Source: Pycnococcus provasolii
Lineage: Eukaryota > Chlorophyta > Pseudoscourfieldiophyceae > Pseudoscourfieldiales
Length of the DNA: 64,000 nt
Direction of reading: 5' to 3'
Assembly: GCA_049487715.1 (NCBI GenBank)
Contig: CP150569.1
Span: forward strand, 62,001-126,000
Made by a program: the position numbers and the translations under genes
The notes under the pieces: generated by a model
The model's database searches: none
What the model saw: only the letters and a program-made list of their open reading frames with translations
Told to the model about the DNA's origin: nothing
Shown: positions 1 through 10,269 of the stretch, piece after piece
Layout: each line of letters opens with the position of its first letter
How positions within the stretch are numbered: position 1 is the first letter of the stretch

Positions 1-89
1 TAGATAGATAGAAAACACACGCGTTTTTTTAATTATAAAGAAAGACAGAGACTTCTCATACCCTCTTTTAGAGAGTCACCTGCAAATTC

Positions 90-2537
90 TTAAGCTTTTG
101 CTGCAGCGCCTCCACAGCCGCCAATGACACGCGTGTACCGTGCACGCACAAATTCTCCAGTCGCCGCAAGCCTGCGATTTTGTCGAGACTGCTCGACGTG
201 ATGCGTGCCTGCATCAAGGTTCAGGGACCTCAGGTTGGGCATGCCTTTGACGATGCCCGCCACAGTTCGCTCAGTGATCAGCGTGTTGTGACCAAGATTC
301 AGACGTTGCATATTCTCTAGCTCCTCCGCAAGCATGAGCGCGCCGTTGTCCGTAATCTGACCGCTGCACACCTCGAGTGTGCGCAGTCTGGTGAGCTGGG
401 CAATCGACGCAGCGCCGACATCCGTGATACGACTCGAAAATAGGTCAAGATGCCTCAAACTATCTCGCAATCCGACGAGCGCGGCGACGCCATCGTCGGT
501 GATCGCGCGATTATCCGCACGCAGCGTGCGCAACGCCGGAGCGCCGCTCTCCGCAAAGTCCGCCAAGCCTTCGTCGTTGATACCGCTGTAGCTGATGCAA
601 AGGTCGCGCAGGTGGCGCATGCGTCGCAGCGAGCTTGCTGCCATGTTGCTGACATTCGTATCCGTGAGCACGAGCGACCGCATGAGCGGGAAGGCCTCCG
701 CGATCGTTTTTATGCCCGAAGCTGAAACGCGCGTTCTGTCCAAATTAAGCTCCACCAGCCGAGATGCACCCGCGTGCCTTAGAGCGTCGAGCGTTTCGTC
801 GCCAATGCGCGTGTGCGATAGGTTCAAGCGTAGCAGGTTTGGGAGCTGCGCACGTCGTTCCTGCGGTCGCGGAGACGTCGGCGTCGACGTCGACGTAAAC
901 TCGTACAGCTCGATTCCCATCGGGCTCGTCGTCGATGGCGACTCCGCGAGCTCGTGGCTGTCAAGGCTGGCGGCGGCGTGCGACGGCGACGTCGATTCGC
1001 CGCAGAACTCGGCGTGGAATCCCTCGTCGTCCACCGCGCACCAGCTGAGCTCGAGCACCTCGAGCTTTTCGCAGTGGCAGATGGCGCCGAGAGACGCGTT
1101 CGTTACCGCGCATCCTGAGACGCTGAGGACCATGAGCGTGCGTTTCCAGGCCGCCACGTACGCGACGCCTGCATCCGTTACCGCGGTGCGCGCAAGGTTC
1201 AGCTCGGTGAGGTAGGGCAGATTTTTGCTCAGGTGCGTAATGTCGCTGTCGTTGACGTACGTGCAATACGCGAAGTTGAGCACACGCAGCTGGCGAAGTC
1301 GACCGAGCACTCCAACGAGCGACACCTGGCTGCACATTTCAAGATTGAGAGCGCGCAGGTTCGGCATGCGTGCGATTGACGAAACGCCCGCGCTTGTGAT
1401 GCCGTCGCACATAGCCACGCTGAGCTTTTCGAGCTTGTGCATCGAGCACCACGCCGTTGCGGCAAGGCTCTCGTCCGTGCACCCTCTGTAGCACCCATCG
1501 AGGCGCAGATTTCTCAAGTTGGGGCATTGGTGGATGATGAGCTGCACGCCCCTCTCCGTGACGTGCGGCAGGTGCACGAGGCTCATGCTAAGTAGCTCCG
1601 TCTGCTGGCTTCCGTGCGTGAGCAGGTGCGCGAGCCATCGATCACCCACCGACGTCGCTGCCTGCCTGCCCACGTGAATACGTGCAAGCTGGCATCCATG
1701 GAAGGCGGCGAGCGACACATCTGTGAGAGCGCCATGCGCCACGGCACGATTGAAGATCTGCTGCACGATATCAAGAGGCACGCGCGCGAATACCCCCGGG
1801 GATGCGGATGGTAGCATGTCTTTCACAAATGCATCCGATGCGAGTGAGAACAGGCTTGGAACGTGCCGTCGTCGTCGTCGCTGCCGCTTCTGTGCTTGCT
1901 GGGGATTGGCGGCGGTGGTGTCATTTTTCCGTGACGACGTGGAGTAAGTACTCGCGGACGACACCCATGCATACTTCGTCTGTGGCGTGCTCGCATTTGA
2001 GGTGGGAACACCACCACCCTCGTCGTCCGTGCTGTCTTCGTCCGAAGTGTTTCCGCCGTCTTCGTATTCGTTGTATTCGTCGTCGTCGTCGTCGTCGCCG
2101 CCGCCGCCGCCGTCTTCACATCCGTGCTGCAGACCCGTTCGGCTGATGTCCCACAGTCGAACGTCGTTCGTGGTATTTTCTGCACTCACTCCACCCCACA
2201 GCGCTCTTCGTTTTCTCCTTCGGTGCCTTTCAGAAGTCAGCACACCTTCCACGGGAGTGAATCCGTACAGGTCGTCGCCGTCGTCACGCGCCGGCGTCGT
2301 CGTGTGCGTCCTTGGCGTTGCGAGGACGTTGCTTACTTCCCGACTTCGTCGGTGTCCCCGCCGTTGCCGTGTCGTTGACGCGTCGCTATTTTCGCTGTTA
2401 TCGAATCCGTCTCTTGAGAACGTGGACGTATCGTGCGAGCGCGGCGAGACGACGCGCGGCTCTCCGACGTACGGCGCGTGGTCCGAGTTGCGGCTTCCTC
2501 TCAGTATGCCTCGTCCTGCCGAGCACGCGTTTCCCAT
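90..2537 (-). CDS. Leucine-rich-repeat (AMN1/F-box-LRR type) protein with N-terminal acylation motif
   Basis: The open frame runs to 2918, but I choose the ATG at 2537. It begins MGNACS, a textbook N-myristoylation motif (Gly2, Ser6) with Cys5 available for palmitoylation, and the upstream 127 codons are low-complexity and Arg-rich. The product is then 815 aa. The first ~250 residues are disordered and charged, with an Asp/Glu run encoded by GTC/GTC-type repeats. A short helix-rich segment (VPLDIVQQIF) precedes about 15 cysteine-containing leucine-rich repeats of the AMN1/FBXL subfamily (units such as L..LNL..C..+TD.G). Such repeats bind protein partners, often as ubiquitin-ligase substrate receptors. 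I see no clear F-box, so the ligase role is unproven. Membrane attachment is inferred from the motif. Divergent from the bZIP-like gene. Family confident, start moderately so. Confidence 0.75.
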   Translation of the reverse strand: MGNACSAGRGILRGSRNSDHAPYVGEPRVVSPRSHDTSTFSRDGFDNSENSDASTTRQRRGHRRSREVSNVLATPRTHTTTPARDDGDDLYGFTPVEGVLTSERHRRRKRRALWGGVSAENTTNDVRLWDISRTGLQHGCEDGGGGGDDDDDDEYNEYEDGGNTSDEDSTDDEGGGVPTSNASTPQTKYAWVSSASTYSTSSRKNDTTAANPQQAQKRQRRRRRHVPSLFSLASDAFVKDMLPSASPGVFARVPLDIVQQIFNRAVAHGALTDVSLAAFHGCQLARIHVGRQAATSVGDRWLAHLLTHGSQQTELLSMSLVHLPHVTERGVQLIIHQCPNLRNLRLDGCYRGCTDESLAATAWCSMHKLEKLSVAMCDGITSAGVSSIARMPNLRALNLEMCSQVSLVGVLGRLRQLRVLNFAYCTYVNDSDITHLSKNLPYLTELNLARTAVTDAGVAYVAAWKRTLMVLSVSGCAVTNASLGAICHCEKLEVLELSWCAVDDEGFHAEFCGESTSPSHAAASLDSHELAESPSTTSPMGIELYEFTSTSTPTSPRPQERRAQLPNLLRLNLSHTRIGDETLDALRHAGASRLVELNLDRTRVSASGIKTIAEAFPLMRSLVLTDTNVSNMAASSLRRMRHLRDLCISYSGINDEGLADFAESGAPALRTLRADNRAITDDGVAALVGLRDSLRHLDLFSSRITDVGAASIAQLTRLRTLEVCSGQITDNGALMLAEELENMQRLNLGHNTLITERTVAGIVKGMPNLRSLNLDAGTHHVEQSRQNRRLAATGEFVRARYTRVIGGCGGAAAKA

Positions 2538-3901
2538 GACGTGCGACACGAAGGCTTGCGTTCCTGCTTGCAAGTTATGTAACACGTCCGAGAACGACGC
2601 GAGAATGCGCCAACCTATTCTGGGAGCGCCGCCTAAACCGTCCCTGACGCGAGCCCTTATGGGTACAATCCTCCTAATAGCAGCGATCCTCCTAATAGCA
2701 ATCCCCCTGGAAGCCTGGAGCACCCTGGAAGTGAGCCTAATAAGAGGACGCAGAATCTTGCTTGCAAAGAAGAAAGAGCTCTTGACAAGGAGAGAGATGG
2801 AAGTGGCAGGCCGCGTGATGTGATGACGAGGTTGGGATGGGATGGCGCGGAGGGGGCAGGGAGTGCCACGAGGGCAAGGCAAAGCAGACCGTCGGAAGAA
2901 AAACAGAATTAGGGGCAAGGGGGGATCCCCGGGGGCGATTTATATCGGCGAGTTTCCTACTCGTAGGGTACGGAAGGAAAAAGGGGGGGGGAGCCCTTGG
3001 ACTGTTGGAGGGGCTCCACCCCAGGCTGCCAGGGGCTGGGGGTGGGACCCGCAAAGCCAACGCCAACGCCTCTGCCAACGCCGCAAACATCCATCTCGGC
3101 GGGGAGGCTCGGCGGGCGAGGAGAGGAGGACGGGCAAAGTGAAAGCCCCGCAATGCCGCAATGCAAACGCCGCAAAGAGAGAGCGAAGAGAAAGAGAAGG
3201 TGAAGGTGAAAGAGAAAGAGATGCGAAGGAAGGGGAAGGACTGAAGGAGACTACCGGGTACTTCTTAGACTACGATAGATAGTATCTTACCTCTCCTGAA
3301 CCTTCTCTTGTAGGCTTCCTACCCGCCTATGAGCCTACAACGATGCCCCTGGGTGCCACCAGGTGTGCAGTGTGCACCAGGTGTGCACCAGACAGCACCA
3401 GGTGTGCACCAGGTGCAGGTGCTCTACGATAGTAGAGGCGCTGAGGGACCTCGCTGAGCCGGCTGAGGGAGGCTCACGTGCTGTGGCAAAGTATCCCCTA
3501 CTGGCCTGGTGGGTGGCACCTCGCCCGTGTCCGTGGAGTTCCCTCCCTTCACGCGCTTGCCCACACTGTCCCAACGCAACCAACTGCACTGAACGAACTG
3601 AAGCAACGAACGAAAGCCGTGCGAGTGAGGGCCGGAACCTCAGGAACCTAACCTCCCTCTCCGCCTGGCTGGCTGGCCTCGCCGACCTCCTCTCAGCTCG
3701 CGTTCGCAGAGAGTTCGCGTTCGCAGAGAGTTGCGTTCCAGCTGCTTTGCGTTCGAAGAGCTGCCATAAATAAACCTGGAGGCTCTGCTTGTATAGGTAT
3801 CTGTTAAGGTTCGTAACCTCTCTGCGGCCGTTCGTTCCGTTCCGTTAAGTTCAGTTCAGGTTAAGTTCAGGTAAACCTTGTTCGCTGTGATTAAAGAGGT
3901 T
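2538..3901. other. Divergent intergenic region with tandem CACCAGGTGTG repeats and two CTACGATAG motifs
   Basis: This is the shared upstream region of the LRR gene (-) and the bZIP-like gene (+). It holds a G-rich stretch near 2920-3000, a tandem series of CACCAGGTGTG-like units at about 3355-3420 (each half-palindromic), two exact CTACGATAG copies at 3270-3278 and 3424-3432, short GTTCGCAGAGA duplications near 3700-3730, and repeated GTTCAGGTTAA blocks near 3850-3870 just before the bZIP start. Open frames here (for example 2837-3142, 3363-3773) look like random openness of GC-rich DNA. Confidence 0.5.
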
Positions 3902-5908
3902 ATGCAGAGCGCTTCCCCTCAACCGGCCGTGGAGGCTTCCCTGATGGCTTCTTCCCCTCAGCTCCTATCGACCTCGAAACTCCAACCACCGGTGACGTCG
4001 TTCTTGGACGCGACGATGGCGTTTGAGGGCACCACGACGCACAAACAAACCGCTCCAGCTGGCGCGGGCACGGGCGCGGGCGACGTCGACGTCGACGTCG
4101 ACGTCGACAACAATACACACGAGCTCTTCCACCAAACGTCCATGCTCGAGGCCACCTCAAGCGACATCGCGGTGTTCTCAGACCTCCTCACGGAACCGTC
4201 CATGTCGCAAATGGACGCCGAAGCTGTCAAAGCACTTGCAATCAAATCGGAAGCGGCGATGCCGCCTCCAGAGCCGCAGTTCCAGAGAATCACATCCACG
4301 AACTCCACAAAGAGCTCATCCGCGCTGTCGACCGATAAGAGCGGCGGCATGTCCAAAAAGCCGCCAAACCGACGCGACATGGAAAAGCGAAGGGAGCAAA
4401 ATCGACTCGCGGCGAGAAGGTACCGTGAACGCCAAAAAATGGCGGTGGCCGCCGCATTGAGCAGTATGACACCCGCGCACGTGAGTGACCCGGCGCTGTA
4501 CGCTAAATGGGAACACAGCAGCATGATGCAGCCGCATCATCACCACAACCACCAACTCCTCAGCGGCGGTCGGCACTCAACACCGGCCGCTGGCTTGCTG
4601 ATGAACGGTGAAAGGCACGTGTCATTTGCACCACGCAACGACGACATTTTGGACTCCATCCTCGATGACGCGGACGCGAACACGGCGCCACCAGCGTACC
4701 AGCGGTCAAAAACCACTCCGCTGCCATCACCTTTCCCGCTACAGCAAGGCGAGCAAGGCGATCCTGCAGGCGCCAGCGTCGCCACACCGTCGGCGTCTTC
4801 GCCAACGGGTATCGTCGAGCACGCCAACGGGCGCAGGGGAAGGCTCTCACAAGAGCAATACGCGACGATTGACAGGATGCTGAACAACGTCGCGCTCGTC
4901 ATCGAGGCGCGAAACACGCCGCAGAACATCACGGGAGTCACACCCGATCAGGTGGATGCACTCGCAACGCACACGTCGCAGCTGCTTCTCGAAGAACGCC
5001 GCAAGATCATGCTGAAGGACGATCTCGAACTCATCGAGGCTCGTCAGCGCGGCGAGGTGTCCCCTGTCCTGCAATACACGAGACAGCTCGACGCGCGACA
5101 GGTGAATGCCGAGCAGGCTGCCATGAAGCTGATACCTGCGAACGTCACGAGCCCGTTGGGTTGGGTAGAGAATCTCTCCGCAATTCTCGAATTGCAGCCC
5201 AACGGCGCGCAGCGAGATCAGCTCGTAATGATCGAGCGAGCCGCGGCGGCGGCATTGATGGCCACCTTCGCCTCGCAGCCGGACTTCTTGGCGAGCGTCG
5301 CCACCGTCGATGGCATGGCCTCCGTGTCGGGTTGGGGTGCCGACAATGGTGGGCTCGTAGGTGCCTTTCGAAATGCTGCGAACTTTTTCACGCGAAGCCG
5401 TCAAGGTGCGCTAGCTGCTTCCGCCGCCGCATCATCTGCTGCGGCGAGCGACGTGGAATCCGTGAGAAATAATCTGGTGAATGCCTCGCTGATGTTCCTA
5501 AAGTTTGCCAAGGAGACCGTCACGAGTCACGGCATCAGTGCAATCAAGGGTGGTGGTGGCGAGTATCACGCAGCGCTACTCGCAAGCGGAGCGAACCCGG
5601 CGTCGGCGGAAGGACGTATCGCGCCGCAGGCGGATGCGATGCAGGCGATGAGCCGGGCCATGCTAGCGTGGCTGCAAAAACTTACCCCGATTCAGAGGGC
5701 GAGATTCATCGTCCTCATGAGATGCGAGAATCCAAATACCGCAAATTTGCCCGGACCTTTGTTGACGCTGCTCTCGCCGTTCTTCTCGCAGAGCCTTCTT
5801 CTCATTCTCATTGGCGAGAATCCAGCCACGCATTGCGGATGCTGGCAACCACCCCCATCCATAGTGCAAGACTACTATGCATTGCATAATCCGACGCACA
5901 CGATCTGA
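3902..5908 (+). CDS. bZIP-like transcription factor lacking an obvious leucine zipper
   Basis: The first in-frame ATG is at 3902, giving 668 aa. Residues ~155-181 form a bZIP basic region: RREQNRLAARRYRERQK has the invariant N-x7-R signature, with Asn at about residue 167. Known bZIPs contact DNA with this Asn and Arg and dimerise through heptad leucines that follow directly. Here the next residues are Ala/Ser/Met-rich, then His-rich, and no leucine heptads are visible. Ser/Gly-rich and acidic tracts lie before the basic region. Residues ~310-420 are helical and charged; the C-terminal part (~430-640) is Ala-rich and helical and could supply dimerisation, but I recognise no DOG1 or other named domain. 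A GTGAGT at 4481 could be a splice donor just after the basic region, though the frame stays open. Function as a regulator is inferred from the basic region alone. Confidence 0.7.
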   Translation: MQSASPQPAVEASLMASSPQLLSTSKLQPPVTSFLDATMAFEGTTTHKQTAPAGAGTGAGDVDVDVDVDNNTHELFHQTSMLEATSSDIAVFSDLLTEPSMSQMDAEAVKALAIKSEAAMPPPEPQFQRITSTNSTKSSSALSTDKSGGMSKKPPNRRDMEKRREQNRLAARRYRERQKMAVAAALSSMTPAHVSDPALYAKWEHSSMMQPHHHHNHQLLSGGRHSTPAAGLLMNGERHVSFAPRNDDILDSILDDADANTAPPAYQRSKTTPLPSPFPLQQGEQGDPAGASVATPSASSPTGIVEHANGRRGRLSQEQYATIDRMLNNVALVIEARNTPQNITGVTPDQVDALATHTSQLLLEERRKIMLKDDLELIEARQRGEVSPVLQYTRQLDARQVNAEQAAMKLIPANVTSPLGWVENLSAILELQPNGAQRDQLVMIERAAAAALMATFASQPDFLASVATVDGMASVSGWGADNGGLVGAFRNAANFFTRSRQGALAASAAASSAAASDVESVRNNLVNASLMFLKFAKETVTSHGISAIKGGGGEYHAALLASGANPASAEGRIAPQADAMQAMSRAMLAWLQKLTPIQRARFIVLMRCENPNTANLPGPLLTLLSPFFSQSLLLILIGENPATHCGCWQPPPSIVQDYYALHNPTHTI

Positions 5909-6125
5909 GCTTTAATCAATGTGTATATTCAATCAGTAATGGAATGTACTTTACTATCATTACTACATATTCAGTGAATGCGTAGCCGTCTCGTTTTCGT
6001 ACCACGCCTTAGCCGCACCACGCTTTGTGGACGCGTCGCATTCGCTGCGATTTTGCACCATCCTGCAGTGCTCGGAGGTCCGCAACTCTTGTTTGATTAC
6101 AACACTCAACTGAACAAGTAAAAAA

Positions 6126-6464
6126 CTACTCACTCCCGTTTCTCACGATCATCCGGATCGTTTCTTCGGATGCGGAGGCAAAGTGCCAAAACTTCGCAAA
6201 CCAAAGGCGGCTGGCAACGAAGGCCTCGCCAGCCTCTAGCTTCACGTGCTTCCACCTCTCCCCAGGCACAAAGGTGCGCGAGCGTGCGTTCTTCGAGGTG
6301 AAGCTGCAACGTCCATCCCAGACGCGATGCCGCGAACTTGCGCCAATGAAAGCGACAAGCAGATCCCTGTAAACGGAGAACTTATGGTGGCCTCGCACTC
6401 CGACGTCTGCCGGAAGAAACATAACGCCCGCAACGCGTGCACACCGCGGTCCGCGGACCTCCAT
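6126..6464 (-). CDS. Small orphan ORF, 112 aa, unrecognised
   Basis: This minus-strand frame has an ATG (MEVRGPRCARV...) and stops at 6126. The product is 112 aa, aromatic and basic, with no signal peptide, membrane segment or domain I recognise. It lies in the 740-bp gap between the bZIP-like gene and the EXS transporter, and an overlapping plus-strand frame (6246-6608) is of similar quality. It may be a relic of a larger gene or chance. The rest of 5909-6651 shows AT-rich 3' flank but no other element. Confidence 0.2.
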   Translation of the reverse strand: MEVRGPRCARVAGVMFLPADVGVRGHHKFSVYRDLLVAFIGASSRHRVWDGRCSFTSKNARSRTFVPGERWKHVKLEAGEAFVASRLWFAKFWHFASASEETIRMIVRNGSE

Positions 6465-6651
6465 TGCGTGTTTTGTCGACCGGGATCCCGAAGCGGGTGG
6501 AATTGTTATTCTCGACCCCCGACATTGTCCTACGACGGATCCCCTCCAGCGTTAAATAAAAGTAATATCTTTCCCGCTGCAGTCTATATTTTTGGTGGTT
6601 TGTGCTGAATTGGCCATCACATGCCAAAAATCAAATTAAAAAACAATTTCC

Positions 6652-9600
6652 ATGGCGGCGGCGGACGTACAACAACACCGACAAGAGGTGACACAGCAGC
6701 AGCAACACCAACAACACGGCGTGGTGGTCCCAAAGCTCTTGTTGCGCTGGGATGGTGTTGTTGTCACCGCGCGCAAGTTCAGCCGTTCGCTGCTTGCATC
6801 GTGCGCTATTGACTTTGACACTCTGAGCCGCGTCATCATGCGAACGACGACAACGAAACAATCGAAGCACGAGGCAACAACAACAACAACAACAACGACG
6901 ACGACAACAACAACAAAACAGCTCGATGTTCCTCCTCCTGCTGATGCTCAGATTGGCGACGACGTCGACAATGCTGATGACGAATCGTACTTCAGGTTGA
7001 AAGTGGCAAAAGATTTAGATGTTGCCCTTGCCAGAGAGATTGATCGCGTGTCGCTCGCGATCGACGCTGAGACGCGCGCGATTGCTGAGTGTGCAAGGGA
7101 ACTTCTCGATGCTACATCGCACGTGATGTCCATGCGCGAACACGCACGGCGTCTACCCTCCTCCTCCTCCTCCATCTCCACCTCCACCGTAGGTGGAGGA
7201 AATCGCATTGGCCAGCTCGTAGGTAGGGGATCAGGGTCGTTTCAGTCTTTGCTCAACTACTTTGGTTCCTCCGCAAACAGTGACGGTGACGACGAGGGTG
7301 GCGCCACTGCCGGTGGTGGTACTGCTACCACAAGTCACGAGACTTTGCCACGCTCTGCCGCACTCGCCGATCTGCATGCTAAGCTCGAGCGTGCGACACC
7401 TCCACCGCTGAGCGGCAGTCCAGCACGATCATGGCGCGAGGGTCGGCACGCGACGTCGCCGCTCACGCGACTCGTAGAAAGTGCGCGGCGCACGCACGCA
7501 CTGGTATACCATGCTGCGCAGGAGGCTAAGGCTCTGTGCTCGATGAACGAAGACTTCGTTAATCGCGCCATCAATGTGATTGCTCGTCATCACCATCTAG
7601 TCGCCTCTGACGACGATGAAGAAGAAGACGATGACGACGTGATGATAAAGCGACGGCGGATGGTCTCTCAAGCGCGATTTGGGGACGCATCCTTTGCGAA
7701 GCATGGCTTAGCACGCACGCGTGTCGAAAGTACACTTCGCAACCTGGAAAGGTCCTACGCGGAAAATTTCGTTCTTTGCGCTTTTCCATGCCAGCAGCAA
7801 CAGGAAGATGAACGGCACGAAAATGGTGCCAGTAGTCGTGAGCAGCGCCTTGCGAGCGCAGGCCGGCTCGCGTGCGGGATGATGCTTCGACCGCTTCATG
7901 CACGTCCTAGTCACCCTCTCGACTTTGCGCGCCGCCACAGTTGGCTGAAAGGCTTTTTCATTGCACTCATCGTCGCATCGACGATCAGCTTCGTGTGGCT
8001 GAGTGGAATCTATGTCAGCAATGCGCACTCGCTGCGCAAGGAATTTTGGTCCGCGTGGCCACTGTTCCGCCTCTTGCTGCTTCCAGCCGTATGGATAGGA
8101 TGTTGGTGCTTGATGTGCAAACGGTGGCGCCATATTAATGTCAACTACTTCTATCTCCTCGACATTGATCCGGAGACAGAACTTGGCGTTCGGCGATCTG
8201 CGGAGATCTTTCTCGGCGTAATCGCCACATGTCTTTGCAGCATCATGCTCTGGCTTCTGACTCGCATGACGAACACATCTCTGTGCGTGCCGCCTCTGAT
8301 CGCGCACTACATCACCTCCGCGAATCTCTGCATTCCCGCCGACTGGTATCCGATGCTAATGATCGTCATCTTTTCCATCGTGCTCGTCGCTCCTCCTTTT
8401 GTGCTCTACCCATCGACGCGCTTCTGGCTTGCTCGCGTGACTTGCCGATGCGCTGCTGCTCCCGTGCTCCTTCTCACGCGCGGCGGCGTCCCTCGCGGCG
8501 GAAAGCCAATCTCATTCTGCGAGAACTTCGTTGCCGACATCTTCACTAGCATGGCAATCATGTTGCAAGATGTTCAGTACGCCGTGCTGGTTGTTATCCT
8601 TGCTGCCCTTCAGCATCACAACAACGGACTGCGATGGCATGCCGATGACGTCGGAATGGTGGTCGGATCGACGACAATGATGGCATCGTTAAGTTTTGCT
8701 ACAAAGCCACCATACTACCGCGTGTCAAAGATCTTCAATACATACGGTCCGCCAATCTTTACGGCACTGCCATACGTCTGGAGATTGGCGCAGTGCTTGA
8801 CGCGCTATCGTGATGACGAATGGATGCAGCGCTCTCGAGCCTCATCAACACTTCCATCTCGTGCTACTCAACAACGTCGACGGCATTCTTCTTCACCAAA
8901 TCCGGGTGATAATGATATTTCGTCATCATCACCGTTATCATCACCGCTTCTCCTGGTATCGGCCGTATCTCAGGGCGCGCACGTTCTGGATGCAGACGTC
9001 GAACGGGCAGCGGGATTGGTGCTGCCTGCCTCTGCGAGTCACAACAACAATGCGCCGTCATCAATCTCACACCTTCATTTAATCAACGCTGGCAAGTATC
9101 TGGTGACGCTCATTGCCATCTTGATGGCTGCGCTCGGTGGTTTCAGGCATGTGGAAGGTCCACGTCTTCACTGGACGCCGTTTCGTATCACATGGTTCTC
9201 GAGTCTAATTCTCTCAACCGTGTACTCATACGCGTGGGATGTGCTCGTTGATATGGAGCTGGTGAAGATTGTCCGGCAGCGTTGCAATAATCTTCGCATT
9301 CACATCGACTGGGATCGTGGGTTTCGTTTGCTTGGCACATCCATTCCCCCTACAGCCATCAGCTCATGGCGCCGTGCTTTCGCCACAAAACTTGCCTGTC
9401 GTTCTTACGTCATGTGGATCTTGGCGTCTAACCTCGTGGGAAGATTGGCATGGAGCTTGTCAATTGTACCGGGCTTTGCATTCAGCTCTGGTGCCATACC
9501 ATCTCAACTGTCCGTGACCATTCTCGCGGTGATTGAATTGTGCCGTCGTGCGCAGTGGGCAATCGTACGCGTGGATCACGAGCACCATGAAAATGCATCT

Positions 9601-10029
9601 CACTATCGTGACGAGGCTCACATCACGGTTCCGTCAATCGAGGAGGAACGCATGCTCAGCAAGCTTCGTTCGACAGCTTGGAAGGCAAACAATCGGGCGA
9701 CGGATCTGACGTTAACGCCTTCATCGTCTTCTTCTTCTCAGTCAAACGGAGGAGGTAGTGCAGCGACGTACGACGCCTCAGGCATTTCGTGGCACAGTGT
9801 GCTTCGTGAGCTGGAGGTATTCTTCGACAACTCCGCCGCCGCCGCCGCCGCTAGGAAAGTCGAATCGTCGTCGTCACTATCTCCTTCCATGCGACGATGC
9901 ATACCTCCTCGGTGGTGCGTCCACGCACTACATCCTCGTCACATCGTCGAGGCTATTTGGGCGTTGCTTGCGACATGTTTGATTGCCATTCTCACATTCT
10001 ACATGATGGGATACAAGTTGCCTGGTTGA
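6652..10029 (+). CDS. EXS-domain phosphate transporter of the XPR1/SYG1/PHO1 family
   Basis: The ATG at 6652 gives 1125 aa. The C-terminal two thirds is a recognisable EXS domain: the segment PLFRLLLLPAVWIGCW followed by RHINVNYFYLLDIDPETEL matches the XPR1/PHO1 membrane entry, and later blocks (PYVWRLAQCLTRYRDDE, HLINAGKYL, STVYSYAWDVLVDMEL) are the classic EXS motifs. About eight to ten hydrophobic segments run from residue ~425 to the end. Known family members export phosphate and are gated by inositol pyrophosphates bound to an N-terminal SPX domain. The N-terminal ~400 residues here carry Gln, Thr, Ser and Asp runs and only weak SPX-like helices (around residues 115-155 and 345-375); the Lys cluster is not clear. 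TGTAA at 10062 suits the 3' end. Convergent with CAP-H2. EXS identity is confident; phosphate as substrate is inferred. Confidence 0.85.
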   Translation: MAAADVQQHRQEVTQQQQHQQHGVVVPKLLLRWDGVVVTARKFSRSLLASCAIDFDTLSRVIMRTTTTKQSKHEATTTTTTTTTTTTTKQLDVPPPADAQIGDDVDNADDESYFRLKVAKDLDVALAREIDRVSLAIDAETRAIAECARELLDATSHVMSMREHARRLPSSSSSISTSTVGGGNRIGQLVGRGSGSFQSLLNYFGSSANSDGDDEGGATAGGGTATTSHETLPRSAALADLHAKLERATPPPLSGSPARSWREGRHATSPLTRLVESARRTHALVYHAAQEAKALCSMNEDFVNRAINVIARHHHLVASDDDEEEDDDDVMIKRRRMVSQARFGDASFAKHGLARTRVESTLRNLERSYAENFVLCAFPCQQQQEDERHENGASSREQRLASAGRLACGMMLRPLHARPSHPLDFARRHSWLKGFFIALIVASTISFVWLSGIYVSNAHSLRKEFWSAWPLFRLLLLPAVWIGCWCLMCKRWRHINVNYFYLLDIDPETELGVRRSAEIFLGVIATCLCSIMLWLLTRMTNTSLCVPPLIAHYITSANLCIPADWYPMLMIVIFSIVLVAPPFVLYPSTRFWLARVTCRCAAAPVLLLTRGGVPRGGKPISFCENFVADIFTSMAIMLQDVQYAVLVVILAALQHHNNGLRWHADDVGMVVGSTTMMASLSFATKPPYYRVSKIFNTYGPPIFTALPYVWRLAQCLTRYRDDEWMQRSRASSTLPSRATQQRRRHSSSPNPGDNDISSSSPLSSPLLLVSAVSQGAHVLDADVERAAGLVLPASASHNNNAPSSISHLHLINAGKYLVTLIAILMAALGGFRHVEGPRLHWTPFRITWFSSLILSTVYSYAWDVLVDMELVKIVRQRCNNLRIHIDWDRGFRLLGTSIPPTAISSWRRAFATKLACRSYVMWILASNLVGRLAWSLSIVPGFAFSSGAIPSQLSVTILAVIELCRRAQWAIVRVDHEHHENASHYRDEAHITVPSIEEERMLSKLRSTAWKANNRATDLTLTPSSSSSSQSNGGGSAATYDASGISWHSVLRELEVFFDNSAAAAAARKVESSSSLSPSMRRCIPPRWCVHALHPRHIVEAIWALLATCLIAILTFYMMGYKLPG

Positions 10030-10269
10030 TGAAGGAATTCGCAATCTTCTTGTATTGTTCATGTAAACGTACAATAACTCCGCAAAAAGTATCTATGAGG
10101 TCGAATCAGGACTAGAGTCGACACCATCCAATCCACCATCGTCCATGGAATGGCGCCATTGCATGGGCTGGATGGTTTCACGAATGTGAACGGTGTGTTG
10201 GAGGACTGTTGGACGAAGTGAACACCACTCCATTACTGAATGAGCGATCTTAGGTTACCACAAAACATT

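Noticed and set aside
1987-2823. 278-codon plus-strand ORF antisense to the LRR gene
   Set aside because: Ser/Pro-rich shadow of the GC-rich repeats in the LRR gene's disordered region; no domain.
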